A stretch of DNA of 64,000 bases from Streptomyces rimosus. GTDB taxonomy: Bacteria > Actinomycetota > Actinomycetes > Streptomycetales > Streptomycetaceae. The DNA is taken from contig NZ_CP023688.1 of assembly GCF_008704655.1 (NCBI RefSeq), positions 4,836,001 to 4,900,000 of the forward strand, read 5' to 3'. Position 1 is the first letter of the stretch, and every line of letters starts with the position of its first letter. A program made the translations under genes and the position numbers. Below, piece after piece: positions 39,741-48,667 of the stretch. Below the pieces are notes generated by a model. That model searched no databases, had not been told where the DNA came from, and was given only the letters and a program-made list of their open reading frames with translations.

Positions 39741-39754
39741 GTTTCACGTGAAAC
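39741..39754. other. parS: parS centromere site (perfect 14-mer)
   Basis: GTTTCACGTGAAAC is a perfect palindrome identical to the ParB-binding core known for Streptomyces. It lies in the intergenic gap between pyrE and fbaA. ParB nucleates here, and the many parS sites of streptomycetes cluster near oriC, so this window is probably within a few hundred kilobases of the origin. Confidence 0.93.
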
Positions 39755-39892
39755 CGGCCACCCCTTTGCGTGCGGCTGGCGTGTACGGGATGTGGAGCAA
39801 ACCGCCGAGTCTGGGAAGATGAGCTACGGCGATGTCGTCGCCCCCTGGTCAGGGCCAAGAACGCACACCCGCACATCACAAGGAGCGGACAG

Positions 39893-40915
39893 ATGCCCAT
39901 CGCAACTCCCGAGGTCTACAACGAGATGCTGGACCGGGCGAAGGCAGGCAAGTTCGCCTACCCGGCCATCAATGTGACCTCGACGCAGACTCTGCACGCA
40001 GCGCTGCGTGGTTTCGCCGAGGCCGAGAGCGACGGCATCGTCCAGATTTCCACCGGTGGCGCGGAGTTCCTGGGCGGCCAGTACAACAAGGACATGGTGA
40101 CCGGCGCGGTCGCGCTGGCGGAGTTCGCGCACATCGTCGCCGAGAAGTACGACATCAACGTCGCGCTGCACACCGACCACTGCCCCAAGGACAAGCTGGA
40201 CGGCTACGTCCGTCCGCTGCTGGCCGTCTCCGAGCAGCGGGTGGCCAAGGGCCAGAACCCGCTGTTCCAGTCCCACATGTGGGACGGCTCCGCCGAGACC
40301 CTGGCCGACAACCTGTCCATCGCCCAGGAGCTGCTGGCCCAGGCCGCCGCGGCGAAGATCATCCTTGAGGTCGAGATCACCCCGACCGGTGGCGAGGAGG
40401 ACGGCGTCACCCACGAGATCAACGACGAGCTGTACACCACCGTCGACGACGCGATGCGGACCGCTGAGGCGCTGGGCCTGGGCGAGAAGGGCCGCTACCT
40501 GCTCGCCGCCTCGTTCGGCAACGTGCACGGCGTCTACAAGCCGGGCAACGTCGTGCTGCGCCCCGAGCTCCTCAAGGACCTCCAGGAGGGCGTGGGCGCC
40601 AAGTACGGCAAGCAGTCCCCCTTCGACTTCGTCTTCCACGGCGGCTCCGGCTCCACGGCCGAGGAGATCGCGACGGCGCTGGAGAACGGCGTCGTGAAGA
40701 TGAACCTGGACACGGACACGCAGTACGCGTTCACGCGGCCGATCGCGGACCACATGTTCCGCAACTACGACGGCGTGCTGAAGGTCGACGGCGACGTCGG
40801 CAACAAGAAGACCTACGACCCGCGCAGCTGGGGCAAGCTGGCCGAGGCGGGCATGGCGAAGCGCGTCACCGAAGCGTGCGCGAACCTGCGCTCGACGGGC
40901 ACCAAGATCAAGTAG
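39893..40915 (+). CDS. fbaA: Class II fructose-bisphosphate aldolase
   Basis: 340 aa. ATG 39893 with AAGGAG upstream. Zinc-dependent FBA signatures: NVALHTDHCPKDKLDGYVRPL with zinc His, ILEVEITPTGGEEDGV, FGNVHGVYKPGNV with zinc-binding His, and VFHGGSGSTAEEI phosphate loop. Cleaves FBP into DHAP and GAP in glycolysis/gluconeogenesis. Monocistronic with strong terminator. Confidence 0.97.
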   Translation: MPIATPEVYNEMLDRAKAGKFAYPAINVTSTQTLHAALRGFAEAESDGIVQISTGGAEFLGGQYNKDMVTGAVALAEFAHIVAEKYDINVALHTDHCPKDKLDGYVRPLLAVSEQRVAKGQNPLFQSHMWDGSAETLADNLSIAQELLAQAAAAKIILEVEITPTGGEEDGVTHEINDELYTTVDDAMRTAEALGLGEKGRYLLAASFGNVHGVYKPGNVVLRPELLKDLQEGVGAKYGKQSPFDFVFHGGSGSTAEEIATALENGVVKMNLDTDTQYAFTRPIADHMFRNYDGVLKVDGDVGNKKTYDPRSWGKLAEAGMAKRVTEACANLRSTGTKIK

Positions 40916-40932
40916 TTCCTCGTGTGTGTCGT

Positions 40933-40960
40933 GGCCCCGCGTTCAGGTGAACGCGGGGCC
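40933..40960 (+). terminator. fbaA terminator
   Basis: 13-bp perfect stem GGCCCCGCGTTCA / TGAACGCGGGGCC with a GG loop, 17 bp after the fbaA stop, then CTCGTGTGTTT. Confidence 0.88.
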
Positions 40961-41112
40961 CTCGTGTGTTTGGCGCCTTCGGCGTGCGGGTGACGCCTTC
41001 GGCGCGGTTTGCCCCGGTGGGGGTGCGCCTTGGCGCCGGGGGTTCGGTGGGTGGGGGCTCGGGGCCCCGCAGGGGTCACTCTCCCCCAGCCTCCGGCCGG
41101 GGGTGCCCCCAC

Positions 41113-41471
41113 GGCGCCTGGAGCGGCCGTCATGTATGGACGCAACCGGGGCTTCGGTCGCCTGCGGGGAGACCCCTACGTGTCCCCGAGCCCGCGCCGT
41201 GGGCGGCTGTCCCGCCGCCGTGGCGGGGGTCTTTACAGACCCCTGGCGGCCGGACCCATGCGGCCCCCTCCGCACGACGCGGAGCCGCCCGAGGCCCTGC
41301 GCCTACGCAAGGGCGAGCTTCCGCTCATGGGGGGCGCGCACCAGGCTTCTTTCCCCCTCTCCCCACCGGCCCGCACACGCCGAACCGACGGGAGGGGGTG
41401 TGCAGGGGGACACTCCCCGCAGGCGACCGTTACATGGTTGCGTCCATACAGCTCAGCCGCTCCAAGGCGCC
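41113..41471. repeat. ~360-bp non-coding unit with ~60-bp terminal inverted repeats
   Basis: Arms at about 41113-41171 and 41411-41471 are near-matching inverted copies. Shared blocks in the same order are GGCGCCT(T)GGAGCGGC, TGTATGGACGCAACC and CGGTCGCCTGCGGGGAG; only short internal stretches differ. About 240 bp separate them, containing a GGGGTCT / AGACCCC hairpin near 41227-41245. The long 710-bp gap between fbaA and DUF3151 (40916-41625) otherwise holds no gene I can support; frames crossing it are unlike real proteins. A MITE-type element or a long-stem RNA are the main possibilities. Confidence 0.72.
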
Positions 41472-41625
41472 GAGGAGATGGCCCCCTGCGCACCCCCGCC
41501 CCACGACAAATCCAATGCGTATCCGCGCGAAGCGCGGTCCAGGACCTCCCAACCCGCGGCTCCGCCGCGACCGGCCACGGACCCCGGAGGCCCAATTTCG
41601 GCTACCCCCCGGGAATACTGGTCGC

Positions 41626-42039
41626 ATGGCCATTCACGAAAACCTTCTCGGGGGCCCGCCCCCGACCGAACTGCCCGACGACCCCGAGCCCCGCGAGCTC
41701 CTCGCTTCGGGGGCCGCGCCGACCGACGTCGCGGCGAAGTATCCGACGTCCTCGCTGGCCTGGGCGCAGCTTGCGGACGACGCGTTCCAGGCGGGGCGTA
41801 CGGTCGAGTCGTACGCGTATGCCCGTACCGGCTACCACCGGGGGCTGGACGCGCTCCGCCGGGCCGGCTGGAAGGGCCACGGTCCGGTGCCGTTCGAGCA
41901 CGAGCCCAACCGCGGCTTTCTGCGGGCTCTGCACGCGCTCGCCCGCGCCGCGCAGGCGATCGGTGAGCAGGAGGAGTACGAGCGCTGCACGACGTTCTTG
42001 CGTGACTCGTCGCCGACCGCGGCGGACACGCTTTCGTAG
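41626..42039 (+). CDS. DUF3151 family protein
   Basis: 137 aa, ATG 41626. It begins MAIHENLLGGPPPTELPDDPEPRELLASGAAPTDVAAKYPTSSLAWAQLADDAF and includes RGLDALRRAGWKGHGPVPFEHEPNRGFLRALHALARAA, a TPR-like alpha-hairpin protein conserved next to fbaA in actinobacteria. Function unknown. The apparent frames upstream of the ATG are non-coding repeat DNA. Confidence 0.82.
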   Translation: MAIHENLLGGPPPTELPDDPEPRELLASGAAPTDVAAKYPTSSLAWAQLADDAFQAGRTVESYAYARTGYHRGLDALRRAGWKGHGPVPFEHEPNRGFLRALHALARAAQAIGEQEEYERCTTFLRDSSPTAADTLS

Positions 42040-42262
42040 GGCGCTGAGCTGCGCTTCCGGCTGAGAGCCGGGGGAATCGACGGGCCGGTCGCGCACGCGC
42101 GGCCGGCTCGTCGCACGCGCGGCCGGCCTCTTGCGCGCCTTCCGTGGAGCACGGATGATGCCCATGGGCCGGGAGAGTCCGCGCCCGAGGGGACCGGGGC
42201 TCCGTTTGCCGACGGGAAGGAGCGGACCGCTACCCGGAAGCCAGCACATCGAGGAGTTCCTC

Positions 42263-43132
42263 ATGTCGCAGCAAGCCGCCCCGCAGGAAGAACCGGCCGA
42301 GCCGGAGGCCGCCGGCCCGCGGCGGCCTGACCTGAGTATCGGCAGCACGGGCACGACTCCGTACGAGGACTATGTCCACGCGGACGTGCTCACCCACCTC
42401 CAGCATCCGCTGTCGGACGATCCGGGCGAAATGGTGTTCCTGGTCACGACGCAGGTGATGGAGTTGTGGTTCACCGTCATCGTGCACGAGTGGCACACCG
42501 CCGCCCAGGCGCTGCGCCGGGACGATCTGCCGGTGGCGATGGAGGCGCTGGAGCGTTCGACGCATGAGCTGGAGGCGCTGAACGCGGCCTGGAAGCCGTT
42601 GGCCCGGCTGACGCCGACGCAGTTCAACGCGTTCCGGGGCGCGCTGGGCGAGGGATCGGGGTTCCAGTCGGCGATGTACCGGCGGCTGGAGTTCCTGCTC
42701 GGGGAGAAGTCCGCGTCGATGCTGGTGCCGCACCGCGGGGCGCCGCGGGAGTACGCGGAGCTGGAGAAGGCGTTGCAGGAGCCCAGTCTGTGGGACGAGG
42801 TCCTGCGGCTGCTGTCGCGCCGCGGCTACGCGATACCCACCGAGGTTCTGGAGCGCGAGATGACGGCACGGTACGAGCCGGACGCCCGGGTGGAGGCCGT
42901 GTGGGCCGAGGTGTACGCGGGCCCGCGCGACGGTGAACTGGTGCGGCTGGGCGAGGCGTTGACGGATGTCGCGGAGCTGGTGTGGCGGTGGCGCAACGAT
43001 CACCTGGTGGCGACGCGGCGGGCGATGGGGGCCAAGATGGGTACCGGCGGTTCGGCGGGCGTGGCCTGGCTGGAGAAACGCGCCAGCAAGAACGTTTTTC
43101 CCGAGCTGTGGACGGCGCGCAGCCATGTCTGA
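42263..43132 (+). CDS. kynA: Tryptophan 2,3-dioxygenase
   Basis: 289 aa from ATG 42263 preceded by GAGGAG. Heme enzyme that opens the indole ring of L-Trp to N-formylkynurenine. Family blocks: TPYEDYVHADVLTHLQHPLSDDPGEMVFLVTTQVMELWFTVIVHEW, TPTQFNAFRGALGEGSGFQS, and the C-terminal heme-ligand region VWRWRNDHLVATRRAMGAKMGTGGSAGVAWL. First of a three-gene coupled operon; the stop overlaps the kynU ATG by 8 nt. Confidence 0.95.
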   Translation: MSQQAAPQEEPAEPEAAGPRRPDLSIGSTGTTPYEDYVHADVLTHLQHPLSDDPGEMVFLVTTQVMELWFTVIVHEWHTAAQALRRDDLPVAMEALERSTHELEALNAAWKPLARLTPTQFNAFRGALGEGSGFQSAMYRRLEFLLGEKSASMLVPHRGAPREYAELEKALQEPSLWDEVLRLLSRRGYAIPTEVLEREMTARYEPDARVEAVWAEVYAGPRDGELVRLGEALTDVAELVWRWRNDHLVATRRAMGAKMGTGGSAGVAWLEKRASKNVFPELWTARSHV

Positions 43133-44312
43133 GACGGCAGCGGAGCGGGCCGCGGCGCTGGACGCGCGGGACGAACTCGCGCCCGTACGGGAGAAGTTCG
43201 TCCTCGACGGGTGTGTGTACCTGGACGGCAATTCCCTCGGAGCCCTGCCCCGCCAGGTCCCCGGCCGGGTCGCGGACGTGATCGCCCATGAGTGGGGCGA
43301 ACTGCGGATCCGCTCCTGGGAGGAGGCGGGCTGGTGGGCCGCGCCCGAGCGGGTCGGCGACCGGATCGCCCCGCTGCTGGGCGCCGCGCCGGGGCAGGTC
43401 GTCGTCGGCGACTCGACCAGCGTCAACATCTTCAAGGCGGTGGTCGGCGCGGTACGGATGGCCGGTGCGGGCCGGGACGAGATCCTGGCGGACGAGGCGT
43501 CGTTCCCGACCGACGGCTATATCGCGGAGTCCGCGGCACGCATGACGGGCTGCACGCTGCGCGCCCTGCCGGCCGAGCGGATCCCCGACGAGGCCGGCCC
43601 GCGTACGGCACTCGCGCTGATCAACCACGTCGACTACCGCACCGGCCGGCTCAACGACCTGCCCGGCCTCACCGCCGCGCTGCACGAGGCCGGGGCCCTG
43701 GCGGTGTGGGACCTGTGCCACAGCGCGGGCGCCCTGCCGGTCCGGCTGGACGCGCACGGCGTGGACCTCGCGGTGGGCTGTACGTACAAGTACCTCAACG
43801 GCGGCCCGGGCGCCCCCGCGTACCTGTATGTGCGTGAAGAGCTCCAGGCATGCTTCGACTCGCCGCTGCCCGGCTGGAACTCGCACGCGGTGCCCTTCGG
43901 CATGGACGCCGCGTACGCCCCGGCCGACGGCATCACCCGCGGCCGCGTCGGCACCCCGGACATCCTGTCGATGCTCGCCCTGGAAACGGCCCTGGAGGTC
44001 TGGGACGGCGTGCGCATCGAGGCCGTACGGGACAAGAGCCTGGCGCTCGGCGACTTCTTCCTGGAGTGCGTGGAGGCGTCCGTACCGGAGGGCCGGGTGC
44101 GCTGCGTCACGCCGCGCGAGCACCGGCTGCGCGGCAGCCAGGTGGCGCTGTCCTGCGCGGACGCGGGCAAGGTGATGACGGAGCTGATCCATCGCGGGGT
44201 GATCGGCGACTTCCGCCACCCCGACGTGCTGCGCTTCGGCTTCACCCCGCTCTACACGTCGTTCGCGGACGTGGCGCGCGCGGCGCGGGTGCTGGCCGAG
44301 GTCCTGGAGTGA
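43125..44312 (+). CDS. kynU: Kynureninase
   Basis: 395 aa. PLP enzyme cleaving kynurenine to anthranilate and alanine. It shows VYLDGNSLGALPRQV, VGDSTSVNIFKAVVGAV, WDLCHSAGALPV and the PLP-lysine context CTYKYLNGGPGAPAYLYV, plus GRVGTPDILSM. ATG 43125 lies inside kynA; its TGA overlaps the GTG of the next gene. The operon therefore turns Trp to anthranilate. Confidence 0.95.
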   Translation: MSETAAERAAALDARDELAPVREKFVLDGCVYLDGNSLGALPRQVPGRVADVIAHEWGELRIRSWEEAGWWAAPERVGDRIAPLLGAAPGQVVVGDSTSVNIFKAVVGAVRMAGAGRDEILADEASFPTDGYIAESAARMTGCTLRALPAERIPDEAGPRTALALINHVDYRTGRLNDLPGLTAALHEAGALAVWDLCHSAGALPVRLDAHGVDLAVGCTYKYLNGGPGAPAYLYVREELQACFDSPLPGWNSHAVPFGMDAAYAPADGITRGRVGTPDILSMLALETALEVWDGVRIEAVRDKSLALGDFFLECVEASVPEGRVRCVTPREHRLRGSQVALSCADAGKVMTELIHRGVIGDFRHPDVLRFGFTPLYTSFADVARAARVLAEVLE

Positions 44313-45061
44313 GCGGTGCGGGCGCCGGGGGCGAGGAGGCGGCGCTGTTCGGCCTCGCGCCCGTGGCGCCCGACGCGACGCTGGCGTACGGGCCGCATCC
44401 GGACCAGGTGATCGACCTGTACGGACCGGCGGCCGACGGCCCGGTGGTGCTGTTGCTGCACGGCGGCTTCTGGCGCGCGGCGTACGACCGTACGCACCTG
44501 TCGCCGCTCGCGGCCGAGCTGGCGCGGCACGGGCTGCCGGTCGCCCTCGCCGAGTACCGGCGGGCGGGGGCGGGCGGGGGCTGGCCGCGTACGTACGAGG
44601 ACGTGACGGCGGCGGTGGCCGCCCTGGAGCGGCCCGTGCTCGCCGTCGGGCACTCCGCGGGCGGGCACCTCGCACTGCTCCTGGCGGACCGCCGCGCCCC
44701 GTACGCGCCGCGGCGGATCGTCGCCCTGGCCCCCGTCGCCGACCTCGCGCACGCCCATGAGCTGGGGCTGAGCGACGGCGCGGTGGCGGAGTTCCTGGGC
44801 GACGGGCCCGGATGGGCGGACCGGCTCGCCGCCGCCGACCCGGTACGGCGGCTGCCGGGCGCGGTGCCGGTGACGGTGCTGCACGGCACCGAGGACGCCG
44901 AGGTGCCCGTGGAGCTGTCGCGGCGCTACGTACGGGCCGCCGAGGCCGCCGGCGGCGTCGTACCGGAGCTGCGCGAACAGGCCGGAACGGGGCATTACGC
45001 GCCCGTCACCCCCGGCACCGCCGCCTTCCGCGTCCTCCTGGCCACCCTCCGTAGTACTTGA
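44309..45061 (+). CDS. Alpha/beta hydrolase, probable kynurenine formamidase
   Basis: 250 aa, GTG start in a 4-nt overlap with kynU. HGGFW oxyanion motif, GHSAGGHLA nucleophile elbow, Asp in the DAEVPV region and C-terminal His in GTGHYAPV complete the triad. Place and family suggest hydrolysis of N-formylkynurenine, the step between the two upstream enzymes; it is a hydrolase-type rather than the cyclase-like KynB. Context-based assignment. Confidence 0.82.
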   Translation: MSGAGAGGEEAALFGLAPVAPDATLAYGPHPDQVIDLYGPAADGPVVLLLHGGFWRAAYDRTHLSPLAAELARHGLPVALAEYRRAGAGGGWPRTYEDVTAAVAALERPVLAVGHSAGGHLALLLADRRAPYAPRRIVALAPVADLAHAHELGLSDGAVAEFLGDGPGWADRLAAADPVRRLPGAVPVTVLHGTEDAEVPVELSRRYVRAAEAAGGVVPELREQAGTGHYAPVTPGTAAFRVLLATLRST

Positions 45062-45128
45062 GGAGGAGGCCGGGAGATCCGCTCAGGAGGGGACGCCCGC
45101 GGGCCCCGCGCTGCTTACGGTGGTGTGC

Positions 45129-46481
45129 GTGAACCAGACGACTCACCCGCGGCGCGACGACATGCGCTCGGAAGCCCGGCTCGTCCGCGGCGCGCTGCAC
45201 CGGCTGCGCCAGGACCTGATCGTGGACGCCTTCGCCTTCCGCCCGATGCTGCCCCTGGACGGTGCCCGGATGTCCGCGGCGGTTCCGCAGCGGCTGCGGC
45301 GCTATGTGCGCTGGGCGCCGCACCTGGCGCTCGGTGGGATCGCCGCCTTCGTGTTCCTCGTGATCGTCGCGCAGACGGCGGGCGGCGGGCCGATCGCGTC
45401 CTTCATCGCGGTGGCCTACTGCTTCCTGACCGCCGCGCCGATCGCCCTGACGCTCTTCCGGCCGGTCGGCGCGTTCTGGATCTCGGTCGGGGCGCTCCTG
45501 TTCGCGATGCTGGCCGGTGCCATGGCCGGGGCCGGGCACCAGTGGTTCGAGATCAGCCTGGTCGCGCACCTCGCGGTGATGGCGCTGGTCGTGCTGCGCA
45601 CCCGGCCGCGGCTCGCCCTGGAGATGTGGCTGCTCACCATGGCCGGGGCCGGGGTGCTGACGCTGCTGATGCCCCGGGCGGTCTCGACCATCGCGCCGTT
45701 CGCGGTGGTGTCGGTGTTCGCGCTGGTGCCCGCCGCCGCCATCCGCGCCTGGCGCGAGGAGCGGCAGAACGTCGTCGAAACACGGACCGCCACCGCCGAG
45801 GAGCGCTCGCGGCGCACGCTGCTGGAGGAGCGCGCCCTGATCGCCCGCGAGCTGCACGACGTGGTCGCGCACCATATGTCGGTCATCGCCATCCAGGCGG
45901 AGGCCGCCCCGTACCGCGTCAAGGACACCCCACCCGAGCTGGCCACCTCCTTCTCGACCATCCGGGAGAACGCGGTGGCCGCGCTGACCGAGCTGCGCCG
46001 CATCCTCGGCGTCGTACGGTCCGAGGACCCGGACGCCTTCGCCGACGCCGACCCCGAGGCGCCGCAGCCGACGCTGGCCAGCCTTGATGCGCTGCTGGAG
46101 AGCGTGCGCAGCGCGGGACTGGTCGTCGAGGCCGTGATCACCGGCTCGGTGCGGCCGCTGCCGCAGGGCGTCGAGCTGTCCGCGTACCGCATCGTCCAGG
46201 AGGCGCTGAGCAACACGCTGCGGCACGCGCCCGGCGCCGAGGCGCGCGTGGAGATCTCGTACGTGCTCGGCGGGCTCGGACTGCGTATCGTCAACGGGGT
46301 GCCGAGCCGGCTGGCCAAGCCCTCGCCGGGGGCCGGGCACGGCGTTCTGGGCATGCGGGAGCGGGTGCAGATGCTGGGTGGCGAGATCACCGCGGACCAC
46401 ACCGAGGACGGCGGGTTCGAGGTCGCGGCGTTCATACCGGTTCCGGCGACGCCGGGCGCGAAGGGGGAGACGGCGGGATGA
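45129..46481 (+). CDS. Sensor histidine kinase, HisKA_3 type
   Basis: 450 aa from GTG 45129 (in-frame GTG 45120/45123 also possible). Six hydrophobic helices span about 55-215. The dimerisation/phosphoacceptor helix is ERALIARELHDVVAHHMSVIAIQAEAA with H243, followed by the HATPase domain containing RIVQEALSNTLRHAPGAEA and GHGVLGMRERVQMLGG. It should phosphorylate the LuxR-type regulator whose ATG overlaps its stop (ATGA). Signal unknown. Confidence 0.92.
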   Translation: MNQTTHPRRDDMRSEARLVRGALHRLRQDLIVDAFAFRPMLPLDGARMSAAVPQRLRRYVRWAPHLALGGIAAFVFLVIVAQTAGGGPIASFIAVAYCFLTAAPIALTLFRPVGAFWISVGALLFAMLAGAMAGAGHQWFEISLVAHLAVMALVVLRTRPRLALEMWLLTMAGAGVLTLLMPRAVSTIAPFAVVSVFALVPAAAIRAWREERQNVVETRTATAEERSRRTLLEERALIARELHDVVAHHMSVIAIQAEAAPYRVKDTPPELATSFSTIRENAVAALTELRRILGVVRSEDPDAFADADPEAPQPTLASLDALLESVRSAGLVVEAVITGSVRPLPQGVELSAYRIVQEALSNTLRHAPGAEARVEISYVLGGLGLRIVNGVPSRLAKPSPGAGHGVLGMRERVQMLGGEITADHTEDGGFEVAAFIPVPATPGAKGETAG

Positions 46482-47134
46482 TCCGCGTACTGATCGTGGA
46501 CGACCAGGTCATGGTCCGCGAGGGCTTCTCGGTGCTGCTCGGCGCGATGCCGGACATCGAGGTCGTCGGCGAGGCGGTGGACGGTCGGCAGGCGGTCGCC
46601 AAGGTCGCCGAGCTGCGCCCGGACGTGGTGCTGATGGACATCCGGATGCCGCAGATGAACGGCCTGGAGGCGACCCGCGAGATCGTCGCGGCGGACGCGG
46701 ACGCCAAGGTTCTGGTGCTGACCACCTTCGACCTGGACGAGTACGTGTACCAGGCGCTGCGGGCCGGGGCCAGTGGCTTCCTGCTCAAGGACGCCTCGGC
46801 GGGGCAGCTCGCGGAGGGGGTGCGGATCGTGGCGAACGGCGAGGCACTGCTCGCGCCGGCCGTCACCAAGCGGCTGATCTCGGAGTTCTCCAAGCTCGGC
46901 ACGCCACGGGCACCGACGCAGGAGCGCGTCGGCGACCTCACCGAGCGGGAGACCGAGGTCCTGGTGCTGGTGGCCCAGGGCCTGTCCAACGGTGAGATCG
47001 CCGAGCATCTGGTCGTGGCCGAGTCGACGGTGAAGACGCACGTCAGCCGGATTCTGGTGAAGCTGGGACTGCGCGACCGCACCCAGGCGGCGGTCTTCGC
47101 GTACGAGGCCCGGCTGGTCACGCCGGGCGGCTGA
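46478..47134 (+). CDS. NarL/LuxR-type response regulator
   Basis: 218 aa. Receiver domain with D54 (VVLMDIRMPQMNGLEAT) and K in VLTTFDLDEYV; LuxR HTH at about 150-210 (LTERETEVLVLVAQGLSNGEIAEHLVVAESTVKTHVSRIL). ATGA overlap with the kinase shows a cognate pair. Target unknown; ABC exporters 1.5 kb away are a possible target only by proximity. Confidence 0.95.
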   Translation: MIRVLIVDDQVMVREGFSVLLGAMPDIEVVGEAVDGRQAVAKVAELRPDVVLMDIRMPQMNGLEATREIVAADADAKVLVLTTFDLDEYVYQALRAGASGFLLKDASAGQLAEGVRIVANGEALLAPAVTKRLISEFSKLGTPRAPTQERVGDLTERETEVLVLVAQGLSNGEIAEHLVVAESTVKTHVSRILVKLGLRDRTQAAVFAYEARLVTPGG

Positions 47135-47158
47135 GGAGCCGCGGGCCGGGCCGCCGGG

Positions 47159-47404
47159 TCACAGGGCGGCGATGTCGGCCCGGGCCCGCAGCAGGGTGTC
47201 GCGGGTGATCACCACGATTCTCTCGTAGTCGGCGCGGCTGGCGTCGCCCGGCAGCTTCGGGTCCAGGTCGGTCGTCATGTCGGTGCCGATGACGGCGAAG
47301 CGTCCGTCGCTCAGCTCGAAGAGGTCGGGGCAGCTTCCGTTGCCCATGCTGCCGCGCTCCTGAGGGGTGGCGCCCAACCGTCGGGAAATCTCTGGTGCTG
47401 TCAC
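47159..47404 (-). CDS. Hypothetical small protein
   Basis: 81 aa, GTG start at 47404. It includes NGSCPDLFELSDGRFAVIGTDMT then SRADYERIVVITRDTLLRARADI, a pattern of a short conserved actinomycete protein. No signal peptide or membrane helix. The ordered CxxLFEL and IGTDMT parts resemble proteins found as partners of XRE regulators in Streptomyces, but no such gene is adjacent. Unknown. Confidence 0.65.
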   Translation of the reverse strand: MTAPEISRRLGATPQERGSMGNGSCPDLFELSDGRFAVIGTDMTTDLDPKLPGDASRADYERIVVITRDTLLRARADIAAL

Positions 47405-47494
47405 CGGGCCGGAATACCGCGGCGGTGCGCGGTAGCGCCAGCCGAATTGCGGAAGTTTTCCCTTTCGGTGCGGACGGTTACCCCTGTGAGCGTC

Positions 47495-48238
47495 TCACTG
47501 CTCGGTGTGTTGACCCTCGATCAAACGCAGGTTCGGTGCGTGCGGTGCTTGCCCGTTCGTCTGGGTCAGTGCCTCGTCGACGAGGGTGGCGAAGTGGCTC
47601 TCGTGCGAGTCGGGGTCCATTTCGGCACGCATGAAGCGGGCCGATTCCCAGTAGCCGCGGAAGGCCGGCGAGGTGACGATGTACCGCAGATGGCCGAGGG
47701 CCTCCCGGTCGTTCGCCATCTCCAGCTTGTGCGCGAGCATGGTGTGGCAGTAGATCAAATTCGCGTACAGATACTGGCGGTTCTCCTTCACCGTCAGGTC
47801 CGGGGCGAACTTGGGCCAGACCTCGGCCAGCTCCGGGTCGGCGATGCTCATCTTGAGCAGGTCCATGTGCAGGCGCCGCAGTCCGGCCTCGGCGCTGCGG
47901 TGCAGTTCGCCCGCCGACCGGCGCATCTCGTCCCGCTGGAGCTCCAGTTCGGTGCGTTGCAGCCGCATTTCCGCGCGTTGCAGTTCCAGTTCCTGGCGTT
48001 GCAGCGAGGTCTCGTCACGCTGCAGGCGCAGCGTCCTCGCCATGTAGAACAGCACCAGAACGGCAGTGGAGGACGCCGCGGCACCATAAGCCTGGCCCGC
48101 ATTCCCACTGCCCGGGGTACGCAGCCCGGGGACCATCGTCATGATCAGGCTCAGCAGCACACAAGCCGCTCCGGCCGCCAGGACAACCCCCAGATTTTGC
48201 AGTACCCAAATCGCCTTGCGTGGTCCGATTTCGCTCAC
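47495..48238 (-). CDS. DUF6082-like membrane protein with five LQR heptads
   Basis: 247 aa, GTG 48238 after GGAGG. Two TM helices (about 11-35 and 52-68) are followed directly by five exact heptads of LQRxExx at residues 72-106 (LQRDETS, LQRQELE, LQRAEMR, LQRTELE, LQRDEMR), a perfect coiled-coil. A cytosolic helical domain follows (LHMDLLKMSIADPELAEVWPKFA...). I recall DUF6082 proteins of this kind in Streptomyces; function unknown. Confidence 0.7.
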   Translation of the reverse strand: MSEIGPRKAIWVLQNLGVVLAAGAACVLLSLIMTMVPGLRTPGSGNAGQAYGAAASSTAVLVLFYMARTLRLQRDETSLQRQELELQRAEMRLQRTELELQRDEMRRSAGELHRSAEAGLRRLHMDLLKMSIADPELAEVWPKFAPDLTVKENRQYLYANLIYCHTMLAHKLEMANDREALGHLRYIVTSPAFRGYWESARFMRAEMDPDSHESHFATLVDEALTQTNGQAPHAPNLRLIEGQHTEQ

Positions 48239-48667
48239 GGATACCTCCGCCCGCCCCTAGGCGTCAAACCGCGGCGTGCCGGCCGGATAAGCGCCGCCAT
48301 CGCCGCTCGCGGGGGTTGTGCCCAAGCGGAAACGCGGACAACCGCGTCCGGTGGCGTGGTCGGGAGCACATGGGCGCGGAATGTTCCACTCCCGCTCCAC
48401 TGGTCTCTTCCGGGCGCTTGGGGAGCAGCGGTGGCGGCAGGAGGTCTCTACCAGTTGGAGCGGGGCGGGAGCGCGGGCGCCGGGCGGGCGTACGCCCCCG
48501 GGCGGGGATCGCTCCCGCCGTACGACGCATCGGCGCCGTACGGGGAAGTGCGGCGCCGGAGTCCGCTACAGCTCCGGCGCCGCACGTAGGAGAGGGGCGG
48601 GTTTTACGGCCGTAAAGCTCTGAGGTCCTGGTCCGGCGCCGTACGTCCGGGAGGTGGGCCCCTGGGG
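48239..48667. other. Intergenic with strong hairpin (48548-48585)
   Basis: About 430 bp. The only strong structure is a 14-bp perfect stem GTGCGGCGCCGGAG / CTCCGGCGCCGCAC with a 10-nt loop at 48548-48585. It is 83 bp past the minus-strand permease stop, so it likely terminates that transcript. The left end carries the DUF6082-like gene's promoter. No gene recognised. Confidence 0.6.

Noticed and set aside
40926..42064. Long plus-strand frames from fbaA through DUF3151
   Set aside because: They change composition at 41113-41471, follow the inverted repeat and lack start sites; only the MAIHENL start at 41626 is plausible.
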